A stretch of DNA of 15,819 nucleotides, taken from NCBI GenBank assembly GCA_002350445.1, contig DEEV01000100.1, positions 10,416 to 26,234 of the forward strand. Reading direction: 5' to 3'. This stretch comes from Treponema sp. UBA2869 (GTDB taxonomy: Bacteria; Spirochaetota; Spirochaetia; Treponematales; Treponemataceae). The translations under genes and the position numbers were made by a program. Below the pieces are notes generated by a model, which saw only the letters and a program-made list of their open reading frames with translations, was not told the DNA's origin and ran no database searches. This document shows, one piece after another, positions 9,101 through 15,624 of the stretch (within the stretch, counting starts at the first letter, position 1; the number at the start of each line of letters is the position of its first letter).

Positions 9101-12100
9101 TAATATTTTGAACCGTCAGCAAGAATGTAATTATTGTCTACTTCGTCGTAAGCTGTATCTGCTGCCGCGTATCCAAAAATCTTTTCATCATCATAAATCA
9201 GTTCTTCAGGATTTTCGCGTATTACAATTACAGAACCCGAAATTTGCTGTTCCAGACTTCCAGCCTTTATGATTGCATTAATTTTGTTTACTCGTGCAGG
9301 AAGATTTTCAAGAGGAATTTCTGCCGTCCATCTTACAGGATTTTCTTCTGTAGGCTTAAACAGTTTTGCACTTCCGCTCTGTGTGTTTGCGCCGCCAGGT
9401 ACGTTGTCACCAGAAATCTGGTAAGAAACCGAATTTACAGAAGCGCCTGTATCAATATAAATTACAACTTTGCCTGCCGCTTTTGCCCCAAACGGCATTA
9501 CAACAGGAGTTCCGCTCAAATATTCGCTGTCGTTTATTAAAGCAAAATTTGCAGACAATGTAGGATTTTTGACTGCATTGTATTTTCCCACAACAGCTTT
9601 TCCGTTTGCAGAAGTTTCCATCACAACAGGATTTGAACCTTCACGCATTTCTTCGCGATAAAATTCCTGGAATGTTCTGCTTAACTCGCCCTGATAAACG
9701 CCAACTGCGTAAACGTTGTATCCGCCGTCGAGCCAGTAAACTGCAGCCGGCTTTGCAGCAGGCATTTTTCCATTTACATCTTCAAGAGCCGGAATTTTTG
9801 AAACTGCAATTCCCTTTACGGTTTTATTTCCTCCGGCACTTTCTGCAACAACTTCATAAACATACATTCCATCCGCAAGTTCTGCGCCGTTAATTGTAAA
9901 GCTGAACGAACCGTCTTTATTTAAAGTTACGCTCTGGAAATCGTTTGAAATTTCCGGCGCAACTGCAGCAATTACGCCGCCTTTCATTGTAATCTTTTCT
10001 GCAAGAACACGATATTTTACCGAACCAACGCCCGTTTCGCACTTTGCAGTACCAGAAATCTTAATTTCCGCATTTTCTTCGTCATAAGCATTTATTGCAT
10101 CAGATTCAGAATATTGATTAATTTCCAGCTTTGGGACGGCAGTATCTGCCCTGAATTTTATTGGTTTTGAAGAAATTGTCCTTCCATGATCAGTTTTCAC
10201 ACGAACAACAACTTCAGAAGAACTTCCTACTGCATCTTCGCGTGCTATAAGCTTAATCTGATTTCCTACAAGCTCAACTTTTGCAAAAGGAGTTGCAGGA
10301 ACAAGCTCTGCGCTTAAAGCGTTTTCACCAAGCAGATAACCGCTTGCCGGAAATTCCGGATTATTAATCACAGAAAGGAAAGAACCTTCGTCTGTAAAGC
10401 GGCTGTCATCAAAAACAATAACAGGTTCATCTGCCTTTACAACCGAAGTATTTGTTACATAAAAAATTGATTTATAAGAACTTTCTCGCCCAAGTGTATC
10501 TGTTGCTTTTACAACAAAAGTTATAACACCCTTAGGAAAGTTTACGTTTATTGGAAGCGAAACCTTATACGACGAAGCCGATTTTAAATCTACATCCTTA
10601 GCATCAACAACATCCTGACCAATAAGAATTTCCGCATGAACTTTTGCAAGTCCAATTCCCGAATTTGCAGTTACGCTTACAGCCGAACCAGCTTCCGGAT
10701 GAACTTCCTGTCCATTTGCAAGATTTGCATCCGAAAATGTTGGTGCAATTCCCATAGAAGAAATTTCCCTTACAACAGGATTCCCTTCTACGCCGTTAAT
10801 ATCAATTGCACTAACTTTAATTGTATGCTTTCCGGCCGTAAGTTCGCCTTTATTTGCAAGCAAAAGATAATAAGTTCCGCGTGTTTCCTGAATTACAGGT
10901 TCGTTATTATCAAACTGAATTTTTACACTCTGAACGCCGTCATCATCATGGGCAATACCGCGTGCAAAAAGAATGTCTGATTCACCAAAAATCTGACCCG
11001 CTTCCGGTTCCGAAGGAATAACAACCGGCTTGTCATCTTCCTGATTCATTTGAATTGTTTTTGAAACTTCTACAATGTTGTTAACACGGTCTACCGCTTT
11101 TATACTGAATTTCCCGGATTTTTCTTTACCGTTTACTGTATCAACTTCTACTACCCAATACGGGTTTCCAGGAACAAGTTCTATTTCGCCGTTTTTCTGC
11201 CCAAACTGCCATGTAAGGCTTGTAAGTCCAACCGCATCTCTTGCATAACCTGCAATCGTAAATTTTCCGTTTACAATTTGTCCGTCTTCCGGCGAAACAA
11301 TTTTTACATCAGGCTTTGTGTTGTCTATATAATAAAGGAATGAATAAAGTCCTACAGAACCCGCCCTGTCTTTTGCTTTAAACCAGAGAACCGAAGGACC
11401 ATCGCTGAATTTTGTAGTATCAACATTTATAGAAAATTTACAAACATCACCTGCCTTATTGCCGCTGAGCTTTACAGGCACAAAATGATTTCCGTTGTCT
11501 GTAGAAAAACCAAGTTCTTTAATTCCGTTTCCGTCCGAAACAACTCCGTCAAAACGAACGTTTCCAGAAACAAGAATTCCCATTTCTTTATCGAGAACGG
11601 CCGTTAAAGGTAACTTACGGTCAAGCTGCCAGGTAACCACAGTTGGTTCACCCTGCACAGGCGCATCATTAATATCATAACCAATTGCTTTGATTGTATG
11701 GGGACCTTCTTCAAGTTCTGTTGTATCAAGATAATAAGACCAGAATTCTTTTCCCTCTGCAGGAACGCGTTTTTCTGTAGGCATTCCTTCATCAAGAATA
11801 AGTTCTACGCGCGAAACCGCATCATCATCAACACAAGTTCCGACAATGTTCAGGTTCGCTACTACGCGCATATTTGGATAAGGGTTTGTAATTCCGCAAA
11901 TCGGCATATCTGATTTAGGGTCATACCAGATGTTATACGGACCTTCAACTGTAGTGTTGCCGCCGAGGTCTTTAGCAGTTATCAGGAAATTGAATTTACC
12001 CGGTTTTTTTGGATCCAGGTCAAACTCCTCCTGCCAGCTGTTAAAATTTTCAGCAGTTTTTTCCTCAACATCACCTTTTCCGTGCGCAAAGAGACTGGCT

Positions 12101-12147
12101 GTTAAAACTCCCACAACTAAAACTGTTAAAAAACGTTTTTTAATCAT
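6118..12147 (-). CDS. Giant exported multi-Ig-like-domain protein with C-terminal barrel-like region
   Basis: The product has 2009 residues. It starts with a signal peptide (MIKKRFLTVLVVGVLTASLF, cleavage near FA-HG); there is no Cys at the cleavage site, so it is not a lipoprotein. Most of the chain consists of bacterial Ig-like domains. Boundary motifs of the type DNTxPxVxIVxPxDG...NGxFTIxGxAxD recur near 275-303, 1176-1205, 1473-1502 and 1784-1813. Strand motifs VxxSxDNGxxW/F recur near 212-222, 1115-1126, 1416-1427 and 1728-1738. From about 1836 the sequence changes to aromatic/Gly-rich alternating strands (GLYLDFHFWGATLFDIGAGL) and ends in IGIRTNVF, a terminal Phe typical of barrel proteins recognised by the Bam machinery. 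I infer an outer-membrane-anchored Ig array, perhaps for adhesion or as an envelope scaffold. The orientation of the array is unknown. It is the first gene of the operon. A GGGGG tract 4 nt before the ATG is a weak ribosome-binding site. Confidence 0.88.
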   Translation of the reverse strand: MIKKRFLTVLVVGVLTASLFAHGKGDVEEKTAENFNSWQEEFDLDPKKPGKFNFLITAKDLGGNTTVEGPYNIWYDPKSDMPICGITNPYPNMRVVANLNIVGTCVDDDAVSRVELILDEGMPTEKRVPAEGKEFWSYYLDTTELEEGPHTIKAIGYDINDAPVQGEPTVVTWQLDRKLPLTAVLDKEMGILVSGNVRFDGVVSDGNGIKELGFSTDNGNHFVPVKLSGNKAGDVCKFSINVDTTKFSDGPSVLWFKAKDRAGSVGLYSFLYYIDNTKPDVKIVSPEDGQIVNGKFTIAGYARDAVGLTSLTWQFGQKNGEIELVPGNPYWVVEVDTVNGKEKSGKFSIKAVDRVNNIVEVSKTIQMNQEDDKPVVIPSEPEAGQIFGESDILFARGIAHDDDGVQSVKIQFDNNEPVIQETRGTYYLLLANKGELTAGKHTIKVSAIDINGVEGNPVVREISSMGIAPTFSDANLANGQEVHPEAGSAVSVTANSGIGLAKVHAEILIGQDVVDAKDVDLKSASSYKVSLPINVNFPKGVITFVVKATDTLGRESSYKSIFYVTNTSVVKADEPVIVFDDSRFTDEGSFLSVINNPEFPASGYLLGENALSAELVPATPFAKVELVGNQIKLIAREDAVGSSSEVVVRVKTDHGRTISSKPIKFRADTAVPKLEINQYSESDAINAYDEENAEIKISGTAKCETGVGSVKYRVLAEKITMKGGVIAAVAPEISNDFQSVTLNKDGSFSFTINGAELADGMYVYEVVAESAGGNKTVKGIAVSKIPALEDVNGKMPAAKPAAVYWLDGGYNVYAVGVYQGELSRTFQEFYREEMREGSNPVVMETSANGKAVVGKYNAVKNPTLSANFALINDSEYLSGTPVVMPFGAKAAGKVVIYIDTGASVNSVSYQISGDNVPGGANTQSGSAKLFKPTEENPVRWTAEIPLENLPARVNKINAIIKAGSLEQQISGSVIVIRENPEELIYDDEKIFGYAAADTAYDEVDNNYILADGSKYYYYANFKAPLKAEVVSSTPGLTVEVDGNFITLSAEKDGIYKDVKVRVTDRFGDTHNSPALNFIADSNNPDLNLSAPELHAWVKDKFTLSGTAADALGVRKVEYSLDNGETWTKLGITPGRGVTFSQSIDVSGFEDGLIRLNVRAYDNAGHEGNVITSIYKDVTPPTVKVVVPGELDVVNGQNLIVFDAKDNGFLEGANYIAPPVRGKEKQKIALEMNPLISTFVGTPEKPIDDAMSFEFYDAAGNKTMMEAWEFDIDNESDLPRAEIHVPEDMQVVTRDFEVSGVIYDDDGDSTVFYKIDNGSYKQVSVDEIYKSPASDPEYKPNTSFAIKIPLETMTDNEHTITLYAVDVNGVKGEEVTRTFRVSLEEPKGGIELPTIDTTVRGFVTISGWASDKNGIDRVQVSLDNGNSYNDAVGAEKWSYKFDTRAIPGGTQVVFIKVWDKYGIEGLYSSLINIDNDAPTLLLELPLDDSITTGNLFFSGNVYDNVEVTELYVTIRNLDRSSKADVRKIKIDRVIGEAMNIKDLSDGFYNVELTAKDKAGNVTNVSRNIRLDKARPPATVDLLYPLNGEHKNGVFTIYGQSEAEGELEIDMLKLYVDNKFVEDTQITPSGFFKFDMSPEKISEGTHVYRVDTVLKTGAVISSREQTVVYNPIGPWVTIDNFTYGDFATGRPYIKGQAGYSLSEDELLLSKTKSASPELKAAVQAKKVARIDVSFDNGKTFKQLSKNEQWMYRVENADMQEGYHFFLVRATMANGEVAITRTIVQIDNTSPTIRLIAPSIGGRYNQMLTMSGLAKDDVSLEDVTVSLRKGDKSSYEIPSFIQGLYLDFHFWGATLFDIGAGLTFFNDVVKVQFQYGQFTQSQRDAVSDMFGDEPTMLRYGGHVLGVKILANVAEIPFSYFFGHDFDWLYGAVAVGANFSWFTETNSGKPQILSALLAQIELPKVKLSNVKMFSSFSFYTEASIWFIPTDVSSSAEIKNIIPQISIGIRTNVF

Positions 12148-12286
12148 TATGCCCCCAAAGCAAAATTTTTCTCAAAACATCTCACTCGATTATCGGCATA
12201 TATAGCTGTTTTTATAAATTCAGGTGCAGTTTTTGTTAAAGTGCAGTATTATTGTAGTTAGATTACTTTTTATTTAGGTTAATTAT
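12148..12286. promoter_or_regulatory. Divergent intergenic region between the envelope operon and the sirtuin gene
   Basis: This 139-bp AT-rich spacer must hold the promoters for both directions. Toward the operon (minus strand), TATATA and TATAAA -10-like hexamers occur near 12196-12218 without a convincing -35. Toward the sirtuin, TATTAT at 12247-12252 is a fair -10 with a poor -35. A 7-bp direct repeat, GTGCAGT, lies at 12224-12230 and 12241-12247, 17 bp apart, and could be an operator. AGG at 12276-12278 is the only ribosome-binding-like motif before the sirtuin ATG. None of the individual promoter calls is firm. Confidence 0.4.
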
Positions 12287-13042
12287 ATGACAGATTCTAA
12301 AATAAGCAAACAAATTTCCAGATTACAGGAAATCATAGACGAGAGCTCAAATATTGTTTTCTTTGGCGGCGCTGGCGTTTCTACCGAATCGGGCATTCCG
12401 GATTTTAGAAGCGTAGACGGACTTTATAATCAGGAATGGAGTTATCCGCCGGAAACTATAATAAGCCGTTCATTTTTTAACGGAAACACAAAGGAATTTT
12501 ACCGTTTTTACCGCGCTAAACTTTTGCCAAAAGGAATAAAACCAAACGCCGCGCATTATAAACTTGCCGAGCTTGAAAAATGCGGAAAGCTTAAAGCTGT
12601 TGTTACCCAGAATATTGACGGACTTCATCAGCTGGCGGGAAGCAAAGTTGTTTATGAATTGCACGGAAGCACATTGCGAAACTACTGCACGCTTTGCCAT
12701 GAATTCTATGATGAAAAAATAATTGAAGAAAGTGAAAATTCGGAAGATAAATTGCCGCACTGCAAAAAATGCGGCGGACTTGTTAAACCCGATGTTGTTC
12801 TTTACGAAGAAAGCTTAAATACAGAAATTATAGACGGTGCCGTAGATGCAATCAGCAAGGCAGATACGCTTATTATAGGCGGAACATCGCTCACTGTTTA
12901 CCCGGCCGCCGGATTAATAAACTATTTTAAAGGCGATAATCTTATTCTTTTGAATAAATCTTCTACTCCGCAGGACGGAATGGCAAATCTTGTAATTCAC
13001 GATGCAATAGGAAAAATTCTGGAGCAGATTAAAGTGAATTAA
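12287..13042 (+). CDS. cobB: NAD-dependent protein deacylase (sirtuin, Sir2/CobB family)
   Basis: Sirtuins remove acetyl or other acyl groups from lysines using NAD, giving nicotinamide and O-acyl-ADP-ribose. The 251-residue cytoplasmic protein has the usual bacterial length and every hallmark: the NAD-binding loop GGAGVSTESGIPDFR (27-41), QNID (108-111), catalytic His126 in ELHGS, four zinc-binding Cys (134, 137, 159, 162) and GGTSLTVYPA (198-207). The STESGIPDFRS loop is closest to the class of bacterial sirtuins typified by the Thermotoga enzyme rather than E. coli CobB; this subclass call is from memory. The gene stands alone on the plus strand, with no acetyl-CoA synthetase or acetyltransferase gene beside it in the window, so the substrate is unknown. 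The ribosome-binding site is weak (AGG 8 nt before the ATG). It ends next to a palindromic repeat element and converges on slyX. Confidence 0.95.
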   Translation: MTDSKISKQISRLQEIIDESSNIVFFGGAGVSTESGIPDFRSVDGLYNQEWSYPPETIISRSFFNGNTKEFYRFYRAKLLPKGIKPNAAHYKLAELEKCGKLKAVVTQNIDGLHQLAGSKVVYELHGSTLRNYCTLCHEFYDEKIIEESENSEDKLPHCKKCGGLVKPDVVLYEESLNTEIIDGAVDAISKADTLIIGGTSLTVYPAAGLINYFKGDNLILLNKSSTPQDGMANLVIHDAIGKILEQIKVN

Positions 13043-13047
13043 TACTT

Positions 13048-13122
13048 ACGGTGGTTTCGAGAGCCTGGTTGTTGGTGGTTTCGCGAGCTTGGTTGTTGAG
13101 CTTGTCGAAACACAACCACCGT
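13048..13122. repeat. Dispersed palindromic repeat element, partly tandemly duplicated
   Basis: The convergent spacer between the sirtuin gene and slyX holds two near-identical tandem units (13049-13073 and 13074-13097), each beginning GGTGGTTTCG and ending GGTTGTT. A related segment in inverted orientation follows at 13098-13121. The outermost arms, ACGGTGGTT (13048-13056) and AACCACCGT (13114-13122), are perfect complements, and TTTCGA (13055-13060) can pair with TCGAAA (13105-13110). The first 18 bases match 15501-15518 at 17 positions, so this is a repeated element rather than a single hairpin. No run of T follows on either strand, so it is not a typical intrinsic terminator, though it may still protect the facing mRNA 3' ends. 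Confidence 0.75.
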
Positions 13123-13143
13123 TGAAAGCTGATTTTAATTCTA

Positions 13144-13356
13144 TTAATAATGCGGCGGCTTTCTGTTTGGAATGTCGCCCTCTGCATTTTCAATTAAATC
13201 GCGTATTTTTTCTGACATCATTTTTATTTCGCGCTTAAGATTTTCTATTTCCTTTGCCTGTCCAACAACAACGCCCTGAACCTGAGCCGTAAAATCTTCC
13301 ATGTAGGCAAGTTTTGTTTCTATTTCAATAAATCTTTTTTCTGTTTCAGTATCCAT
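13144..13356 (-). CDS. slyX: SlyX family small coiled-coil protein
   Basis: This 70-residue protein is almost entirely heptad-like coiled coil (LAYMEDFTAQVQGVVVGQAK, then EIENLKREIKMMSEKIRDL) and ends in KPPHY. The C-terminal PPHY and the overall length match SlyX of E. coli. The molecular role of SlyX is not established. The gene begins 12 bp after the stop of the MocR-type regulator gene and is probably co-transcribed with it. No Shine-Dalgarno sequence is visible before the ATG; the stretch is AT-only apart from the preceding stop region, so translation may depend on coupling. It converges on the sirtuin gene across the palindromic repeat. Confidence 0.85.
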   Translation of the reverse strand: MDTETEKRFIEIETKLAYMEDFTAQVQGVVVGQAKEIENLKREIKMMSEKIRDLIENAEGDIPNRKPPHY

Positions 13357-13368
13357 AAAAACAATTTA

Positions 13369-14802
13369 TCACAAATCCGGCAAAGTATCACACATTTTTT
13401 TTATAATTTCGGGAACTTTTTCGCGCTTTATTCCCGAATAGTTTACAACAAAGCTCTGCGCATTCAGATTTTCTTCTGCATCGTCATTTTCGTAAAAATA
13501 ATCGGCAAGACGCTGAATGTTTATGCCGGCATTTTTCCAGCGTTTTTGAATTTCGCACGCATCCCGGTCGTTTTTTAGCGTAAGCAGAAAATGCAGTCCC
13601 GAATTTTCTTCATGAATTGTAAACATTTTTGCCAGCATCGAATTATCAATAGAAGTAATCAGATTGTTGCGAAGCGACCGGTAATAATTTTTCATCTTGT
13701 TTATATGCTTTTCATAATTTCCATCGTCAATAAAACGGGCAAGCGTAAACTGTTCAAAACTTGAAACCTGACACGAATAAAATCCAAGCCGCTGTGAAAA
13801 TTCCTGCGAAAGCGCCTCCGGCAAAACCATATAACTGATTCGGAAAGACGGCGCAAGAGTCTTAGAAAAAGTATTAATGTAAATTACACGGTTACCGCGG
13901 TCAATCCCCTGCAAACTCGGAAGCGGTTTGCCGGTAAAACGGAATTCGCTGTCGTAATCATCTTCTATAATAAAGCGTTTTTGCGCACTGTAAGCCCATT
14001 CCAAAAGCTCCGTGCGGCGCTTGTAATTCATAACAATTCCCGTTGGAAAATGATGCGACGGAGAAACATGCACTACATTTGCGCCGGCTTTTTCAAGCTC
14101 GTTTACAATTATGCCCTGCGAATCAATTTTTACAGGAACGCACTTTGTTCCATTCAGGCGGAAAATTTCCGTTGCCTTGTGATATCCCGGATTTTCAACT
14201 GCAATCACTTCGTTTCGCCCCAAAAACTGAACAAGCATAGAATAAAGCGATTCCGTTCCCGCTCCAATAATCACCTGATTTTCATTCACATCCATATTTC
14301 TGAATGCTTTTAGATGCCGGCAAATTGCACGCCGCAGTTCAACAGCACCAAAAACATCCGTTCGCTTAAGCAGCTTTTCATTTTCAGAAGCAAGAACCTG
14401 CCGCATAGTCCGCGACCACAAATTAAACGGAAATTTCCCCGGAACAGCCGCATTGCTTGTAAAATCGGCAAAAAAAGACAAAGTATTTTCCTGCGGCCGC
14501 TTAATGCCCGTTACAAGTTTTTCAGAAACTTTCTCCAAATCAGCTTTCTTAAAATGCCGCGCTATGTCCGAAACAAAATAGCCTTTTTTTTCAATTGAAA
14601 AAATAAATCCTTCATCAATCAGCTGAATATAAGCATTCTGCACAGTCATAACACTTACGCCAAGATGCAGCGAAAGCGCTCGCTTAGACGGAAGCTTTTC
14701 ATTTTCCTTCAGGCTTCCGTCCAAAACCATATTTTTAATAGAAAAATACAAAAAGTCCGTAAGTGATTTATCACCGCGCTTTTCAAAATCAATCGTTATC
14801 AT
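13369..14802 (-). CDS. MocR/PdxR-type transcriptional regulator (GntR wHTH fused to aminotransferase-like domain)
   Basis: The 477-residue protein has the usual length for this family. Residues 8-80 form a GntR-type winged helix-turn-helix (KLPSKRALSLHLGVSVMTVQ, then GYFVSD). Residues about 110-475 are a fold-type I aminotransferase domain: GAGTESLYSML (180-190), NPGYHKA (204-210), HHFPTG (250-255), EDDYDSEFRF (280-289) and SKTLAPSFR (313-321), with Lys314 the likely pyridoxal-phosphate Schiff-base residue. Such proteins sense PLP or PLP-bound amino compounds and control genes such as pdxST or gabTD. None of these targets lies nearby, so the regulon cannot be named. The gene follows the terminator of the upstream gene and leads into slyX. 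A TATAAT box 8 nt before the ATG suggests a leaderless or very short-leader mRNA, and no ribosome-binding site is visible. Family assignment is secure; naming it PdxR would be a guess. Confidence 0.93.
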   Translation of the reverse strand: MITIDFEKRGDKSLTDFLYFSIKNMVLDGSLKENEKLPSKRALSLHLGVSVMTVQNAYIQLIDEGFIFSIEKKGYFVSDIARHFKKADLEKVSEKLVTGIKRPQENTLSFFADFTSNAAVPGKFPFNLWSRTMRQVLASENEKLLKRTDVFGAVELRRAICRHLKAFRNMDVNENQVIIGAGTESLYSMLVQFLGRNEVIAVENPGYHKATEIFRLNGTKCVPVKIDSQGIIVNELEKAGANVVHVSPSHHFPTGIVMNYKRRTELLEWAYSAQKRFIIEDDYDSEFRFTGKPLPSLQGIDRGNRVIYINTFSKTLAPSFRISYMVLPEALSQEFSQRLGFYSCQVSSFEQFTLARFIDDGNYEKHINKMKNYYRSLRNNLITSIDNSMLAKMFTIHEENSGLHFLLTLKNDRDACEIQKRWKNAGINIQRLADYFYENDDAEENLNAQSFVVNYSGIKREKVPEIIKKMCDTLPDL

Positions 14803-14810
14803 TTAATCTG

Positions 14811-14837
14811 ATTATATAAAACTTGTCTGCTTTTGAA
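14811..14837 (-). promoter_or_regulatory. Promoter of the MocR-type regulator gene, likely leaderless
   Basis: On the minus strand a perfect TATAAT (14811-14816) ends 8 nt before the ATG at 14802, so transcription should begin at or within a few bases of the start codon. TTCAAA at 14832-14837 is a possible -35 with a short 15-bp spacer. No Shine-Dalgarno sequence occurs between the -10 box and the ATG, which fits leaderless translation. Confidence 0.45.
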
Positions 14838-14856
14838 TATATTTATAATACCAGGT

Positions 14857-14897
14857 AAAAAAAATCGCCCTTCAAACACCAGGCTTGAAAGGCGATT
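14857..14897 (-). terminator. Intrinsic terminator of the PsbP/DcrB-like gene
   Basis: Arms at 14863-14875 and 14885-14897 pair over 13 positions in the minus-strand RNA (AAUCGCC, one U-G wobble, then UUCAA pairing) around a 9-nt loop. A run of U from the A tract at 14857-14862 follows directly. It lies just over 20 bp beyond the stop of the gene ending at 14920 and separates it from the MocR-type regulator gene. Confidence 0.9.
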
Positions 14898-14919
14898 CTT
14901 TTCTTAATAAAAATTAAAC

Positions 14920-15414
14920 TTATTTTACTTTTACAGAGTTGAAAATTTCATCAAATGTTTCTTCGTAGTCTGCATAAACTTCTGGAGTTGAAGTAGCATA
15001 AATTGAAACGGAATTAGTTCCTTTTATAATAACCTTTATGCGCTGAATCATTACAAATTCTTCACCATCAGATTCTGATGTTGCCTGGTAAAGAGCGTAA
15101 TCTTCGCCCTGTTCAATTATTTCCATTTTTGTAAATGTTTTTTTCAATTGTTTAAGTACTAAAGTAAAGAAATCCTTTGTTTTTGTTCCCTTTGGGATTT
15201 TTTGCTCTGATACAGAAAAATTATCTGCAAATCCATCTTCAGCACCTGCAGGATCATAAAAGAACCACTGAACGCCATCTACTTCAAACTGTTCCCAATC
15301 CTGTGGTACTTCAAAAGTTACTACCTTGTCGGTAATTTTTTTTGTTCCTTCTTTTGCAAAAGCCATTACGCTAAATGCAACCAACACAGACAATACTGCA
15401 AATAATTTTTTCAT
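14920..15414 (-). CDS. Small secreted protein, PsbP/DcrB-like (DUF1795-type) fold suspected
   Basis: The 164-residue product has a signal peptide (MKKLFAVLSVLVAFSVMAFA, cleavage AFA-KE) and no lipobox Cys; it has no transmembrane helix after cleavage. The mature part opens with VVTFEVPQDWEQ, continues through FSVSEQKIPKGTKTKDFF, a helical KQLKKTF stretch and later beta strands, and ends FDEIFNSVKVK. The order (strand-VPxxW, acidic loop, strand, helix, strands, final helix ending in NSV) resembles PsbP/DcrB-fold proteins of the DUF1795 type. I see the pattern, not a proven family match. A good ribosome-binding site, AAGGA, lies 7 nt before the ATG. The gene has its own strong terminator and appears monocistronic. 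No neighbour suggests a function; a soluble periplasmic protein is the safest statement. Confidence 0.8.
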   Translation of the reverse strand: MKKLFAVLSVLVAFSVMAFAKEGTKKITDKVVTFEVPQDWEQFEVDGVQWFFYDPAGAEDGFADNFSVSEQKIPKGTKTKDFFTLVLKQLKKTFTKMEIIEQGEDYALYQATSESDGEEFVMIQRIKVIIKGTNSVSIYATSTPEVYADYEETFDEIFNSVKVK

Positions 15415-15500
15415 AAATTATTCCTTATATATTTTTTGGCACACCCTCGCTCCGCTCGGGCCGGCTGTTCTGCACTTCGCTACCGCTCATTCCTTCGTTC

Positions 15501-15527
15501 CGGTGGTTTCGAGAACCTCAACCACCG
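15501..15527. repeat. Second copy of the GGTGGTTTCGAG palindromic element
   Basis: CGGTGGTT (15501-15508) and AACCACCG (15520-15527) are perfect complements, with an inner GAG/CTC pair and a short loop. The first 18 bases match the element at 13049-13066 at 17 positions, differing only at A/G in GAGAACC versus GAGAGCC. It is the compact form of that repeat. Confidence 0.75.
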
Positions 15528-15595
15528 TCTCTTCGGAACGCCTTCGGCGGTGCTCCATAGCCTTGTGCATATATCGCACGCTTTCTCGTGCTTAC

Positions 15596-15619
15596 CGAGT
15601 TTTGCATCTGCAAAACTCG
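15596..15619 (-). terminator. Strong hairpin just after the unidentified terminal gene (possible terminator or repeat)
   Basis: CGAGTTTTGCA (15596-15606) and TGCAAAACTCG (15609-15619) are perfect 11-bp complements. The hairpin begins 5 bp after the double stop TAA-TAG of the minus-strand gene ending at 15625. On the minus strand no U-run follows the stem (GTAAGCACG follows), so a classical intrinsic terminator is doubtful. It may stabilise the 3' end or be another dispersed repeat. Confidence 0.45.
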
Positions 15620-15624
15620 CACTA

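Larger units (their letters stand above)
15434..15619. repeat. Cluster of palindromic intergenic repeats
   Basis: The 210-bp spacer 15415-15624 holds no convincing gene but a series of inverted repeats: a CTCGCTCCGCTCGGG imperfect palindrome near 15447-15461; nested arms CGTTCCG/CGGAACG (15496-15502 and 15534-15540) around the element at 15501-15527; CGCC/GGCG (15539-15549); GCACG/CGTGC near 15576-15591; and the strong hairpin at 15596-15619. GC content is clearly higher than in nearby spacers. This looks like accumulated repetitive extragenic elements lying between the unidentified gene and the secreted-protein gene. Confidence 0.65.

Noticed and set aside
12085..12147. Lipoprotein signal on the Ig-array protein
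   Set aside because: No Cys occurs near the cleavage region; the first Cys is at residue 84, so signal peptidase I cleavage is more likely.
13048..13121. CRISPR array from the repeated GGTGGTTTCG units
   Set aside because: The units are directly adjacent without spacers, only two tandem copies exist, and there are no cas genes.
13048..13122. Bidirectional intrinsic terminator for the sirtuin gene and slyX
   Set aside because: The arms pair only with bulges and no U-run follows on either strand; it fits a dispersed repeat better.
15421..15431. TATATA at 15426-15431 as the -10 box of the secreted-protein gene
   Set aside because: Transcription from it would begin after the AAGGA ribosome-binding site, and no -35 is visible at a suitable distance.
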